The notes under the pieces were generated by a model. It saw nothing but the letters and a program-made list of their open reading frames with translations. It made no database searches and was not told where the DNA came from. A program made the translations under genes and the position numbers. From positions 62,001-126,000 of the forward strand of contig NZ_CP033204.1 of the NCBI RefSeq assembly GCF_022701295.1: a stretch of DNA of 64,000 bases. Direction: 5' to 3'. Of the stretch, positions 1-8,334 are shown piece by piece. This DNA comes from Sphingopyxis sp. YF1 (GTDB lineage Bacteria > Pseudomonadota > Alphaproteobacteria > Sphingomonadales > Sphingomonadaceae). Positions within the stretch are counted from its first letter, which is position 1, and each line of letters starts with the position of its first letter.

Positions 1-553
1 CCCCGATGCCGAAGCCGCCGATCGCGCCTTCGCCCCGCAGCCGCTCGAGCGCGCGAAGTCCGCCGCCGCTGGTCAGCTGCTCCCAATAGGCCGCCGCGGC
101 GTCGCCATGCGTCAGCGTGCCGATGTCGTGGACATAGAGGATGTCGATCCGCGCCGCGCCCAGCCGGTGCAGGCTGTGCTCATGGCTGCGCAATATGCCG
201 TCGTGCGAATAATCATATCGCATGCGGAACGGCATGGGCGACCGGAAGCCGTCGCGCATGCGGTCGTCGACCACCGATGCGTCGGGATCGAGCAACCGGC
301 CGACCTTGGTCGAAAGCACGACCTCGGGGTGCAGGCGGATGGCATCGCCGACCCGGCGCTCGCTGAGGCCGCGGCCATAGTGCGGTGCGGTATCGATATA
401 GGTCAATCCGCCGGCAAGCGCGGCGTCGAGCGCGGCGCGCGCTTCGTCGTCGCTCACGGGGTGGTAGAGGTTGCCCAGCGTGGCGGCGCCAAAGCCCAGT
501 TCGGCGACCGACAGGCCGCTGCGGCCCAGCGGCCGGGTCGGAATGCCCTTCAT
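1..553 (-). CDS. Aldo/keto reductase, probable L-fucose (aldose) 1-dehydrogenase, 3' end outside window
   Basis: Probably oxidises the C1 of a 6-deoxyaldose such as L-fucose to its lactone with NAD(P)+, the first step of the pathway encoded downstream. The 184 visible residues are the N-terminal part of an aldo/keto reductase: a PTRPLG-type start, and the catalytic tetrad visible as D54 and Y59 (DTAPHYGRG), K83 (STKVGR) and H142 (YVHD). The ATG at 553 overlaps the stop of the lactonase gene by 3 bases (ATGA), so it is the distal known gene of a leftward operon. The gene continues beyond base 1. The substrate is inferred from context; other aldo/keto reductases of this group accept D-threo-aldoses generally. 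Confidence 0.85.
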   Translation of the reverse strand, partial: MKGIPTRPLGRSGLSVAELGFGAATLGNLYHPVSDDEARAALDAALAGGLTYIDTAPHYGRGLSERRVGDAIRLHPEVVLSTKVGRLLDPDASVVDDRMRDGFRSPMPFRMRYDYSHDGILRSHEHSLHRLGAARIDILYVHDIGTLTHGDAAAAYWEQLTSGGGLRALERLRGEGAIGGFGIG

Positions 554-1428
554 AGTTCAAGCCCCAGTCGGTAGATGCGGTTGGCGTTCCGGCCCCACAG
601 GTCGCGCTTCTCCTCCCCCGAAAAGCCGGCGAGGATCGCCTCATAGGCGGAGAGCGTGCGGTCCATCGACGCGAACAGCCGATCGGTCGGAAAATTGGTC
701 GCGACCATGACGCGCGCCGGGCCGAACAGATCGATGACCTCGAGGATGAGGTCGCGAAAGCGCGCCGGATCGAACGGGCTCGCGATGAAACCCGCGCCCG
801 ACAGCTTGACCGCGGCGTGGGGCAGCGCCGCCGCCATCGCCATGCCCGCGCGCCATTCGTCAAGGCCGTCGGCCGGGGACGGCAGGGCGAGGTGGTTCAG
901 GATCAGCGGCGTGTCGGGGTGCCGCCGCGCCACCGCGGCGAGACTGGCGAGTTGCGGCGGATGGCCGTGAAAATCGAAGTTGAGGCCGAGCGGGCCGAGC
1001 ATCGCATAGCCGCGCTGCCACACCGGATTGGCGGTCAGATCGCGCGGATAGGCCTGACGCGCGGGATCGGGGTGCCAGTTCACCAGATGGCGGATGCCGC
1101 GCACGGCTGCGCGCGAAGCCTGCCATTCGAGCTGGCGGTCGGCATCGGGATCGTCGAGCGCGACCCGCGCCACGAGCGCGCTCGGCCAGCCGTCGTCCGC
1201 CGCCACCGTTTCGAGCCATTCGGTCTCGGCGGCGCTGTCCTCCGGATCGGCCCCGGCTTCGACATGGACACAGCCCGCCAGGTTCCACGCGGCCGCCTCG
1301 CGCCGGTAGTCGTCGATGCGGTATGTGGCCGCGATCGACGCCATGCCCGGGTCATCGAGCCAGGGATAGCGCAGCTGGTCGCGATCCCAGAGGTGGAGAT
1401 GGGCATCGACGAAAGGCGGCCGCGCCAT
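550..1428 (-). CDS. Amidohydrolase (COG3618), probable L-fuconolactone hydrolase
   Basis: Expected to open the sugar lactone made by the aldo/keto reductase, giving L-fuconate (or L-rhamnonate). The 292-residue protein begins with the HxH metal motif of the amidohydrolase superfamily (DAHLHLW, H10/H12) and has HLVNWHPDP and LILNHLALP segments typical of the COG3618 sugar-lactonase branch, whose usual length is about 280-300. It is translationally coupled to its neighbour by an ATGA overlap at its 3' end. 2-pyrone-4,6-dicarboxylate hydrolases are related, but no aromatic genes lie nearby, so the lactonase role is preferred. Confidence 0.82.
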   Translation of the reverse strand: MARPPFVDAHLHLWDRDQLRYPWLDDPGMASIAATYRIDDYRREAAAWNLAGCVHVEAGADPEDSAAETEWLETVAADDGWPSALVARVALDDPDADRQLEWQASRAAVRGIRHLVNWHPDPARQAYPRDLTANPVWQRGYAMLGPLGLNFDFHGHPPQLASLAAVARRHPDTPLILNHLALPSPADGLDEWRAGMAMAAALPHAAVKLSGAGFIASPFDPARFRDLILEVIDLFGPARVMVATNFPTDRLFASMDRTLSAYEAILAGFSGEEKRDLWGRNANRIYRLGLEL

Positions 1429-1431
1429 GTC

Positions 1432-2289
1432 TCAGCCCTCCGGCGTCCATGCGACGAAGGTCTGGCGCTGTTCCCCCAGTTTCTCGATACCCAGTTCGAC
1501 GACGTCGCCATGCTTCAGATACCAGGGCTCGGGCTTCTGCCCCAGGCCGACGCCCGGCGGCGTCCCGGTCGTGATGATGTCGCCGGGCAGCAGCGTCATG
1601 AACTGCGAGACATAGGCAATGATCGCGGCGACCGGAAAGATCATCGTCCGGCTGTTGCCGTCCTGCATCTGCTTGCCGTTGACCGAAAGCCACATCGACA
1701 GATTCTGCGGGTCGCCGACCTCGTCGGGGGTGACCAGCCAGGGCCCGACCGGCCCGAAGGTCGGGAAACCCTTGCCCTTGTCCCACGTCATGCCGCGTTC
1801 CTGCTGCCAGTGGCGTTCGGACACGTCGTTGACGACGCAATAGCCCGCCACATGCGCGAGCGCATCGGCCTCCGAAACACAGGACGCCCGCGTGCCGATC
1901 ACGACGCCGAGTTCGACTTCCCAGTCGGTCTTCTGCGAATCCCTGGGGATGGTGACGGGATCGTTCGGTCCCTGGATGCAGCTCACCCACTTGTTGAACA
2001 CCACCGGTTCTTCAGGGATAGGCAGGTTCGATTCGGCGGCATGGTCGGCGTAGTTGAGGCCGATGGCGATGAAGTGGCGGGTGCCGCTGACGCAGGCGCC
2101 GTATCGGGCGCCGGCATCGACCAGCGGCAGCGAGGCCGGGTCGATCGCGGCGAGCCTTGCCAGGCCGTCCTTTCCGATCGTGTCGGGGCCGATGTCGGCG
2201 ACATGCGCCGAAAGATCGCGAAGGCGACCGTCCGCGTCGATCAGGCCGGGCTTTTCGGCGCCGGGAGCACCATGGCGGCAGAGTTTCAT
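1432..2289 (-). CDS. Fumarylacetoacetate hydrolase family, probable 2,4-diketo-3-deoxy-L-fuconate (or -rhamnonate) hydrolase
   Basis: Last carbon-cleaving step of the non-phosphorylative deoxysugar route: hydrolysis of the 2,4-diketo acid to pyruvate and L-lactate. The 285-residue protein has a lid-like N-terminus (MKLCRHGAPG) and a C-terminal FAH core with the metal-binding carboxylates expected around DWEVELGVVIG, then VNDVSERHWQ and the GTPPGVG loop. It lies 3 bases from the lactonase start. Known homologues occur in the Xanthomonas L-fucose operon and the Sphingomonas L-rhamnose pathway (LRA6); sequence reading alone does not separate the two substrates. Confidence 0.85.
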   Translation of the reverse strand: MKLCRHGAPGAEKPGLIDADGRLRDLSAHVADIGPDTIGKDGLARLAAIDPASLPLVDAGARYGACVSGTRHFIAIGLNYADHAAESNLPIPEEPVVFNKWVSCIQGPNDPVTIPRDSQKTDWEVELGVVIGTRASCVSEADALAHVAGYCVVNDVSERHWQQERGMTWDKGKGFPTFGPVGPWLVTPDEVGDPQNLSMWLSVNGKQMQDGNSRTMIFPVAAIIAYVSQFMTLLPGDIITTGTPPGVGLGQKPEPWYLKHGDVVELGIEKLGEQRQTFVAWTPEG

Positions 2290-2298
2290 GCGTCGTTC

Positions 2299-2637
2299 CT
2301 ATTGTTCGTCGAGAGAGAAGATGCGCGTCATCGCGGTCCATTTTTCGTCGGGTTCGCCGTGCGGGAGCCGCTTCTGGAACCGGTCCATCCTGTCCTGCCA
2401 GTGGGCGTCGATGGCCGCGATCTCGGGCGCGACGTCGCGCGGCCAGTCGTCGGCGACCTCGGCGATCATGAACAACCGGTCGCCGGTCCGCCAGATTTCC
2501 ATCGATTCATAACCGGCCTGCCGGATGCCGGCGATCACCTGCGGCCAGACCGCGCCCGCCGCGTGCGCGGCCTCATATTCGGCGATCAGCGCGGCGTCGT
2601 CGACGAGGTCGAGGGCATGGCAAATTCGGCGGCTCAT
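2299..2637 (-). CDS. L-rhamnose/L-fucose mutarotase (RhaM family)
   Basis: Interconverts alpha and beta anomers of the deoxysugar so that the dehydrogenase receives its preferred anomer. The 112 residues match the RhaM fold in length and pattern: an early [15 protein letters not shown] segment carrying the conserved His of this family, then GYESMEIWR and RLFMIAEV strands and a DRFQK segment. This is the RhaM (COG3254) type, not the FucU type. The start at 2637 overlaps the stop of the FMN dehydrogenase gene by 4 bases. An assignment to fucose rather than rhamnose rests only on the neighbours. Confidence 0.85.
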   Translation of the reverse strand: MSRRICHALDLVDDAALIAEYEAAHAAGAVWPQVIAGIRQAGYESMEIWRTGDRLFMIAEVADDWPRDVAPEIAAIDAHWQDRMDRFQKRLPHGEPDEKWTAMTRIFSLDEQ

Positions 2638-3776
2638 CTGGCTCCACTCTCCGCAAGGATGTCGGCGTCGATCGCGCCGATCCGGTTGACCCCGGTCAAG
2701 GTCATCGCGACCGTCATTTCTTTTGCGATGAGGTCGAGCAGCTTTGCAACGCCCGCTTCGCCCGCGGCCGCCAGCGCATAGACCCACGCGCGGCCGAGCA
2801 GGACGCCCCTCGCGCCGAGCGCGAGCATCCGCACCACGTCCAGCCCGCTCCTGACGCCGCCGTCCGCGAGGATCGTCAGTGCGTCACCGACCGCGTCGGC
2901 GATGGCCGGCAGCGCGTGCGCGGTCGACGGCACCCCGTCGAGCTGGCGCCCGCCATGGTTCGACACGATGATGCCGTCGGCGCCGATCGCGGCGGCTTCG
3001 CGCGCGTCTTCGGGATCGAGGATGCCCTTGATGATCAGCGGGCCGTTCCACTCGGCGCGGATCCAGTCGAGATCCTTCCACTGGATCGACGGATCGAAAT
3101 TGGCCCCGAGCCAGCCCATATAGTCGTTGAGCCCGCTCCGGTTGCCGAGAACAGGTTTCAGATTGCCCAACGCGTGCGGCCGTCCGCGCACTCCGACATC
3201 CCACGCCCAGCGCGGCTTGCCCATCGCCTGCAACAGCCGCCGCAGCGGGGCGTTCGGCCCCGACATTCCCGAATGCGCATCGCGGTAGCGCGGGCCGGGA
3301 ACGGGCATGTCGACGGTGAAGACCAGCGCTTCGGCGCCCGCGGTTTTCGCGGTCGCGATCAGATCCTTCATGAACGCGCGATCGCGGATGACATAGAGCT
3401 GGAACCAGAACGGATCGGCGGCTGCCGCGACCTCTTCGATCGGGCAGATCGACACGGTCGAAAGGCAGGTCGGGATACCGGCGGCCCGCGCCGCGCGCGC
3501 CGCCTGCAATTCGCCGCGCCGCGCGTACATGCCGCTGATGCCGACCGGGCCGAGCGCGACGGGCAGGGCGATGGTCCGGCCGAACAGCGTGGTCGTCAAA
3601 TCGATCGCGGCGACGTCCCGAAGCACGCGTTGGCGCAGCGCGATACCGGAAAGATCGCTGACGTTGCGGCGCAGCGTCTCTTCGGCACCGGCGCCGCCGT
3701 CGGCATAGTCGAACAGGAAACGCGGGATGCGCCGCCGGGCCGCGTCGCGGAAATCACCCGCCGACGCGATCGTCAC
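2634..3776 (-). CDS. FMN-dependent alpha-hydroxy-acid dehydrogenase, probable L-lactate dehydrogenase (LldD type)
   Basis: Likely oxidises the L-lactate released by the diketo-acid hydrolase to pyruvate, passing electrons through FMN to quinone or oxygen. The 380-residue protein shows the family barrel: [12 protein letters not shown] near the N-terminus, [19 protein letters not shown], the KGILDPEDA strand, and the active-site His/Arg segment [10 protein letters not shown], followed by [11 protein letters not shown] and LGRAWVYA for phosphate binding. Translation starts at GTG, overlapping the SDR stop (GTGA). Its position inside the operon, straight after a lactate-producing step, supports lactate over mandelate or glycolate. 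Confidence 0.86.
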   Translation of the reverse strand: MTIASAGDFRDAARRRIPRFLFDYADGGAGAEETLRRNVSDLSGIALRQRVLRDVAAIDLTTTLFGRTIALPVALGPVGISGMYARRGELQAARAARAAGIPTCLSTVSICPIEEVAAAADPFWFQLYVIRDRAFMKDLIATAKTAGAEALVFTVDMPVPGPRYRDAHSGMSGPNAPLRRLLQAMGKPRWAWDVGVRGRPHALGNLKPVLGNRSGLNDYMGWLGANFDPSIQWKDLDWIRAEWNGPLIIKGILDPEDAREAAAIGADGIIVSNHGGRQLDGVPSTAHALPAIADAVGDALTILADGGVRSGLDVVRMLALGARGVLLGRAWVYALAAAGEAGVAKLLDLIAKEMTVAMTLTGVNRIGAIDADILAESGAR

Positions 3777-4516
3777 GCCATGCTCCAGCCGCCGTCGATG
3801 ATGTGCAGCGCGCCGGTCGTATAGGCGCTTTCGTCCGACGCGAGATGCAGCGCCAGGGCTGCAATCTCGTCAGCACTCCCGATCCGCCCCATCGGCTGCC
3901 GCGCAACGAAGGCCTTGCGCGCGGCTGCTTCGTCGCCGGTCGCCGCAAGGCGCGCGTCGAGCGACGGGGACTGCACCGTGCCGGGGCAGATGACGTTGCA
4001 GCGGATGCCGTCGGCGACATAGTCGACCGCGATCGACCGCGAGAGCCCCGCGACGGCGGCCTTCGACGCGCAATAGGCGAAGCGGTTCGCGACGCCGATC
4101 GCGGGACCGGCGACCGACGCCATGTTGATGATCGACCCGCCGCCACCGGCGATCATCGCGGGCAGGAAGGCGCGGATCATGCGCGTCATCGACTTGACGT
4201 TGAGGTCGAAGGAGAGGTCGTAACCGCTGTCGGTCGTATCGAGCAAGGTGCCGGCATCGACATAGCCCGCGCAGTTAAACAGGATGTCGATCTGGCCGAT
4301 GTCGGCGGCGAGCGCCGCGATCGCACCACCGTCGAGCAGGTCGATCACGCGCGCCTCGCAGCCCGCGACCCCCGCCAGCGCTAGGGCATCGATGTCGAGC
4401 GCAAAGACCTTGGCGCCTTCGCGGGCAAAAAGCTCGGCCGACGCGCGGCCTATACCCTGCGCTGCGGCCGAAACCACAGCGCGCTTGCCCGACAGTCGCC
4501 CCATCATTCTTCCCAT
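3773..4516 (-). CDS. SDR dehydrogenase, probable 2-keto-3-deoxy-L-fuconate dehydrogenase
   Basis: Expected to oxidise C4 of 2-keto-3-deoxy-L-fuconate to the 2,4-diketo acid using NAD+. A classical short-chain dehydrogenase of 247 residues: nucleotide motif AAAQGIGRA (about 18-25), NCAG (81-84), catalytic S134, Y148 and K152 (YCASK), and an [11 protein letters not shown] loop that is typical of the fuconate-pathway enzymes and of BDH2-like proteins. It is the first gene of the leftward operon. The start is ambiguous: ATGs at 4516, 4507 and 4504 are in frame and none has a convincing Shine-Dalgarno; 4516 is the longest. Confidence 0.86.
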   Translation of the reverse strand: MGRMMGRLSGKRAVVSAAAQGIGRASAELFAREGAKVFALDIDALALAGVAGCEARVIDLLDGGAIAALAADIGQIDILFNCAGYVDAGTLLDTTDSGYDLSFDLNVKSMTRMIRAFLPAMIAGGGGSIINMASVAGPAIGVANRFAYCASKAAVAGLSRSIAVDYVADGIRCNVICPGTVQSPSLDARLAATGDEAAARKAFVARQPMGRIGSADEIAALALHLASDESAYTTGALHIIDGGWSMA

Positions 4517-4574
4517 CGTCGTGCGTTGAATCGCGCCTCATGCGCTCGCCGGTTCTCGGGTGGCCGGCAAGGTA

Positions 4575-4607
4575 TGTCAAATATAAAATATGAAATCATA
4601 TTTGACA
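4575..4607. promoter_or_regulatory. AT-rich double palindrome between divergent sugar operons
   Basis: Two nested perfect inverted repeats lie in the divergent gap. The outer one is GTCAAATAT (4576-4584) with ATATTTGAC (4598-4606); the inner one is AAATATGA-AA-TCATATTT (4586-4603). Each outer arm also spells TTGACA reading outward (4575-4580 on minus, 4602-4607 on plus), so an operator overlapping two divergent -35 boxes is plausible. No good -10 was found on either side. The stretch is strikingly AT-rich against its surroundings. The binding regulator is not in the window. Confidence 0.65.
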
Positions 4608-4736
4608 ATTATATCGCAATGCGGGAGCATGGGGCATGCGGGTGTCGGGGCCGTGCTCCCCGATGCAGCAGGGGGCGGGGCGTGCGGGGGCAAGCCCTGC
4701 CCCCATTTTCGGGGGAAGCGGGCGAGGGAGGCGGTG

Positions 4737-5075
4737 ATGGAGGATGTGTCCACGAATCCTGCCTCCGGCCGGTCCGGCGGCTTCCTGCTGCTCGCGCCCG
4801 AAGACAATATCCTGATATGCGTGAAATCGGTGCCGCAGGGGGCGGTGGTGGACATCGAAGGCGCGGCCGTCGCGCTCCGCGCGGCGATCGAGGTCGGGCA
4901 CAAGGTGGCGCGCATCGCGCTCGCCGCCGGCGACAAGGTCTTTCGCTATGGTTTTCCGATCGGCACGATGACCGCATCCGCCGCGCCGGGCGATCATGTC
5001 CACCATCACAATCTTGCCAGCGACTATCTGCCCGCGCACGGGCGCGATGCCGTACGGAAGGAAACGGGCGAATGA
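4737..5075 (+). CDS. UxaA-family sugar-acid dehydratase, small (SAF-domain) subunit
   Basis: A 112-residue SAF-domain protein, the separate N-terminal half of altronate/galactarate dehydratase-type enzymes. Visible segments are FLLLAPEDNILICVKSV, GHKVARIALAAGDKV and YGFPIGTMTASAAPGDHVHHHNL; the PGDHVHxHN ending is the usual end of this domain. A GAGGGAG ribosome site stands 8-10 bases before the ATG (an in-frame GTG directly precedes it). It overlaps the large subunit by 4 bases. With its partner it probably removes water from a sugar acid; L-fuconate is inferred from the divergent operon, but altronate, galactarate or sulfolactate relatives share this architecture. Confidence 0.83.
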   Translation: MEDVSTNPASGRSGGFLLLAPEDNILICVKSVPQGAVVDIEGAAVALRAAIEVGHKVARIALAAGDKVFRYGFPIGTMTASAAPGDHVHHHNLASDYLPAHGRDAVRKETGE

Positions 5076-6295
5076 CCGGCCAGGACCAGGTGTTCGAGGG
5101 GTTTCTGCGCTCCGACGGCCGCAAGGGCATCCGCAATGTCATCCTCGTCGTCTATCTCGTCGAATGCGCCCACCATGTGGCGCGCGCAATCGTCAGCAGG
5201 GCGGGCGACCTGTCGGTGCAGCTCGCCGGTTTTCCCGGCTGCTACCCCAATAGCTATGCCTATCGCATGATGAGCCGGCTCGCGACGCACCCGAATGTCG
5301 GCGGCGTCCTGCTGGTGTCGCTCGGGTGCGAGGGCTTCGACCGCGAGGGCCTGCTCGCGGATATCGCCGCAAGCGGCCGGCCGGTCGAAAGGCTGGTCAT
5401 CCAGGAGGCGGGCGGCACGCGTTCGACGATCGCGGCGGGCCTTGCGGCGCTCGAACGGATCGGCGAGCAGGCGCGTGCGGCGCCGCGTGTGGCGATGCGC
5501 GTGGACGAACTGGTCGTCGGGACGATCTGCGGCGGCTCGGACGGCACCAGCGGGATTACCGCCAATCCGGCGGTGGGGCGTTGCTTCGACCGCCTGATCG
5601 GCGCCGGCGCGACGTGCATGTTCGAGGAAACCGGCGAACTGATCGGATGCGAGCGGATCATGGCCGACCGCGCGATCACGCCTGAACTGGGGCGGGAGAT
5701 CGAGGCGGCGGTCGCCAAGGCCGCACGCTATTATACGACCCTCGGTTACGGCAGCTTTGCCCCCGGCAACGCCGACGGCGGGCTCAGCACGCAGGAAGAA
5801 AAATCGCTCGGCGCCTATTCGAAATCGGGGCGTTCGCCGATCGCGGGGTTGATCAAGCCCGGCGACATCCCGCCCGCGCCGGGGCTCTATCTGATGGACG
5901 TGGTCCCCGACGGCGAGGTGCGCTTCGGTTTCCCCAATATCTCGGACAATGCCGAGATCGTCGAGATGATCGCCTCGGGATGCCACCTGATCCTGTTCAC
6001 GACGGGCCGGGGATCGGTCGTCGGTTCGGCGATCGCCCCGGTCGTCAAGATTTGCGCCAATCCCGAAACCTATGCCCGCCTTGCGGAGGACATGGACGTC
6101 AATGCCGGCCGGATCCTGCTTCAGCAGGCCGGGCTCGACGAGGTCGGCGGCGAAATCTTCGCGCTCGTGCTGGCGGTCGCGGCGGGATCGCCGAGCGCCT
6201 CCGAAGCACTCGGGCACCAGGAATTCATCCTGACCTACAAGAGCTTCGAGGCGGTCGGACCGGCCTGCCTGCCACTCGCCGCGCGCGCACCTTGA
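5072..6295 (+). CDS. UxaA-family sugar-acid dehydratase, large subunit
   Basis: Catalytic half of the dehydratase, 407 residues. It carries the family signatures: GFLRSDGRKGIRN at the start, GFPGCYPN (about 47-54), CGGSDGTSGITANPAVG, EETGELIGCE, and the C-terminal FTTGRGSVVGSAI and PVVKICANPETY segments that hold the iron-binding residues in this family. It starts by ATG overlap with the small subunit. The reaction is removal of water from an aldonate to a 2-keto-3-deoxy acid. No enolase-superfamily fuconate dehydratase is visible in this window, so this pair may fill that step; this is inference. Confidence 0.83.
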   Translation: MTGQDQVFEGFLRSDGRKGIRNVILVVYLVECAHHVARAIVSRAGDLSVQLAGFPGCYPNSYAYRMMSRLATHPNVGGVLLVSLGCEGFDREGLLADIAASGRPVERLVIQEAGGTRSTIAAGLAALERIGEQARAAPRVAMRVDELVVGTICGGSDGTSGITANPAVGRCFDRLIGAGATCMFEETGELIGCERIMADRAITPELGREIEAAVAKAARYYTTLGYGSFAPGNADGGLSTQEEKSLGAYSKSGRSPIAGLIKPGDIPPAPGLYLMDVVPDGEVRFGFPNISDNAEIVEMIASGCHLILFTTGRGSVVGSAIAPVVKICANPETYARLAEDMDVNAGRILLQQAGLDEVGGEIFALVLAVAAGSPSASEALGHQEFILTYKSFEAVGPACLPLAARAP

Positions 6296-6307
6296 CGCCG
6301 GGCGCAG

Positions 6308-6329
6308 TGGTGCATGGCGCCAAATTTTT
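6308..6329 (+). terminator. Possible rho-independent terminator after the dehydratase pair
   Basis: A short hairpin TGGTGC-ATG-GCGCCA (6308-6322) is followed by AATTTTT, ending at 6329, 12 bases after the stop of the large subunit. The stem is only 6 pairs with one G-T pair, so its strength is uncertain. Confidence 0.4.
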
Positions 6330-6822
6330 GTTTCTCCTCATCGCCTTTGGAGCGCTATCGGCGTCTTGAGACGGATCGCACTCGCTCGCCGCGGACCGGC
6401 GCGGGCAATAATCGGTCAAGGACCGGCCGGACCTTTTCATCAATCTTGCTCGAAACGACCAGTACAGGGCGCGAAGATATTTCGGCGCTCAAAGCTTGTC
6501 GTCGGCGGCCGACTGCGGCGGGGCCCGGCTTGACTTTCCCGGCGCCGCACGGGACAATGGACGCACCATGTCGACGTGCGCATTCCTGAGGCTTTCCGCC
6601 CACCACGCAGGCCGCCGGCTCGAAGGCTAGCGGCCCCGGCTCCGCGATCGGCGGGCCCGGGGCTGTTCGGCTTTCCCTTTTGTATCGGCCGTGAGCCGAT
6701 CGAGAGTTCAGCATGGATTTCCAGATGTTTTTCGCGCCCGACGGGCGCCCGGGCGCGCGTGCGTCCGCCGTGACGTACCGCCCTTCGAAACCCTGCCGCC
6801 TCGCCCCGGGGGAGACGGCGCG
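6330..6822. other. Stretch without a recognisable gene
   Basis: About 490 bases between the dehydratase operon and the next convincing start. Open frames exist on both strands but none has a plausible ribosome site or recognisable protein. I see no repeat or RNA gene here. Confidence 0.5.
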
Positions 6823-7383
6823 ATGACCGACCGACATTCCCGCGAGGCGATCTTCGCCGATCTGCTGCGCGCGGCGGGGCTGCGCGCCGAAAAGATGCTG
6901 CGCGCGCCATCGGACGGCGTCCGTATCCGTGCGATCGGCGACGACGGCTTCACCGAAATCGAACGGCTCGAGCTCTCGCCACTTGCCGAGGACCAGTTTG
7001 TGGCGGTGGCGCTGCGCCTTGCCGGGCACACCGCCGCGCGCCCGCTTTCGGTCGCGCTGTCGCAGCATTTCCATATGCCGGCACCCGCGATCGCGATCGA
7101 GGCGCAGCGCCGGAACGTCTGGTCCGACGTCGAGCGCGCGGGGTTGCCGTTCGAAAAGGCGGGCGAGATCGTCGGAGCCTTTGTCCGCGATTGCCCGCCC
7201 GGGCACGAGGATCCCGGCGCGCTGATGCGCGCGCACGCCGCACTCTACGCCGACCTCTGGGGCGATCCGCGTATCGGTGCCACCGCCGCGGCGCGGCGGA
7301 TCATGCTCGCGATGGTGACAATTCTCCACGAACGCTCGCTCGAGCTCAAGAGCCGGGTGGTGGCGGTGCAGGCAGGGCCGTGA
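6823..7383 (+). CDS. Conserved-looking protein of unknown function, 186 aa
   Basis: Not recognised. The ATG at 6823 is preceded by a GGGGGAG ribosome site. The protein is soluble, mostly helical by composition, rich in Ala/Arg/Glu, with no signal peptide or membrane segment. The central part reads SQHFHMPAPAIAIEAQ and the C-terminal part contains a helix ending TILHERSLELKSR. It lies 72 bases before a small membrane protein gene in the same direction. Codon use (GC-rich third positions) is like that of the neighbours, supporting a real gene. Confidence 0.6.
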   Translation: MTDRHSREAIFADLLRAAGLRAEKMLRAPSDGVRIRAIGDDGFTEIERLELSPLAEDQFVAVALRLAGHTAARPLSVALSQHFHMPAPAIAIEAQRRNVWSDVERAGLPFEKAGEIVGAFVRDCPPGHEDPGALMRAHAALYADLWGDPRIGATAAARRIMLAMVTILHERSLELKSRVVAVQAGP

Positions 7384-7455
7384 CCATGGCGTGCGGGACC
7401 GCGCGGCCTTGCCGGCCGCGCGGCGCCGGCGTCATGGGGTCCGGGCGAGGCCGGC

Positions 7456-7770
7456 ATGGTTGAAATCCTGTCGGGGTTCGCCGCCCACAGCCGGACAATC
7501 GGCGAAATTTCGGGAATGATCTTCGTGCTCGGGATCGTGGCGCTCTACGGGCTCGTCTTCGCGCTCGTGCGCCGGCCGTGGCACGGGTGGTTCGTGCTGT
7601 TCGTCGCGGCGACGACCACGGCGCTGCTCGTGATTGCCGGCTCCTGCGATGCCCGTCGCAAGTGCGCCCCGCCCGTCGCGGCCTCGCCGTCGGCGGTGGG
7701 CGGCGCAGACGCGTCGCCGCGCGCCTTGCCCGTCGCCGCACCGGCCGGGAACGAAGGGCGGCGGTCATGA
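7456..7770 (+). CDS. Small membrane protein of unknown function, 104 aa
   Basis: Not recognised. Two hydrophobic segments are visible, roughly residues 19-38 (GMIFVLGIVALYGLVFALV) and 43-62 (WHGWFVLFVAATTTALLVIA), followed by a Cys-containing SCDARRKCAPP stretch and a low-complexity Ala/Pro tail. The stop codon overlaps the ATG of the next gene (ATGA), so the two are probably made together at the inner membrane. Confidence 0.5.
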   Translation: MVEILSGFAAHSRTIGEISGMIFVLGIVALYGLVFALVRRPWHGWFVLFVAATTTALLVIAGSCDARRKCAPPVAASPSAVGGADASPRALPVAAPAGNEGRRS

Positions 7771-8057
7771 CCTCGCGCTGGCGGGCCCCTTCCGACCATG
7801 TGATCGAGTTCGAGGCGCTCCTGCTGCGCTATCCGCACCTCGATGGACACGAGGTCGCGCGGCTGGTGGACCTCTTTCACCGGCTGTCGATGATCGATCA
7901 GGCGATTATCGCCTCCGATCCGCGTCTCGCGCCCCGGGCCGACGCCTTTTTCGCCGATCATCGGGCGGCGCTCGCCCTCCCTTGGAGCTGGCGCGCGCTC
8001 GCGGTGGCCGCGCTGGCCGTCGTCGGCGCGGCGCTGTTCGTCGTCCTCGCCGACTGA
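7767..8057 (+). CDS. Small protein with C-terminal membrane segment, 96 aa
   Basis: Not recognised. The start ATG at 7767 overlaps the preceding stop. A soluble N-terminal helical part (HVIEFEALLLRYPHLDGHEV, about 10-29) is followed by a single C-terminal transmembrane helix (WRALAVAALAVVGAALFVVL, about 75-94), giving a tail-anchored topology. Function unknown; coupling to the two-helix protein suggests a small membrane complex. Confidence 0.5.
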   Translation: MTSRWRAPSDHVIEFEALLLRYPHLDGHEVARLVDLFHRLSMIDQAIIASDPRLAPRADAFFADHRAALALPWSWRALAVAALAVVGAALFVVLAD

Positions 8058-8334
8058 TCGGGCCGCGATGCGACTATTCCCTCCCGTGACGGACGTCGAC
8101 CCGGTTGCCCGATGGACCGGCGCGGCGTGCCGTGCGGTGCCGCCGCTCGTCGCGGTCGCATCGCCGGTGGCGCCCTTTGCGCGTCACAGCGCCCCGCCGC
8201 GGCGGCGCTGCTTCGTGATGCTCAACTGAGAGGGCCGTCCGGGTGTGCACCTGGTCGTCCGGCGCCGATGCCGGGCCTCCACCGCACCCGGACCTCGCAC
8301 GCCATCTGCTTCCGATCATCCGCCCCCATCGCCA

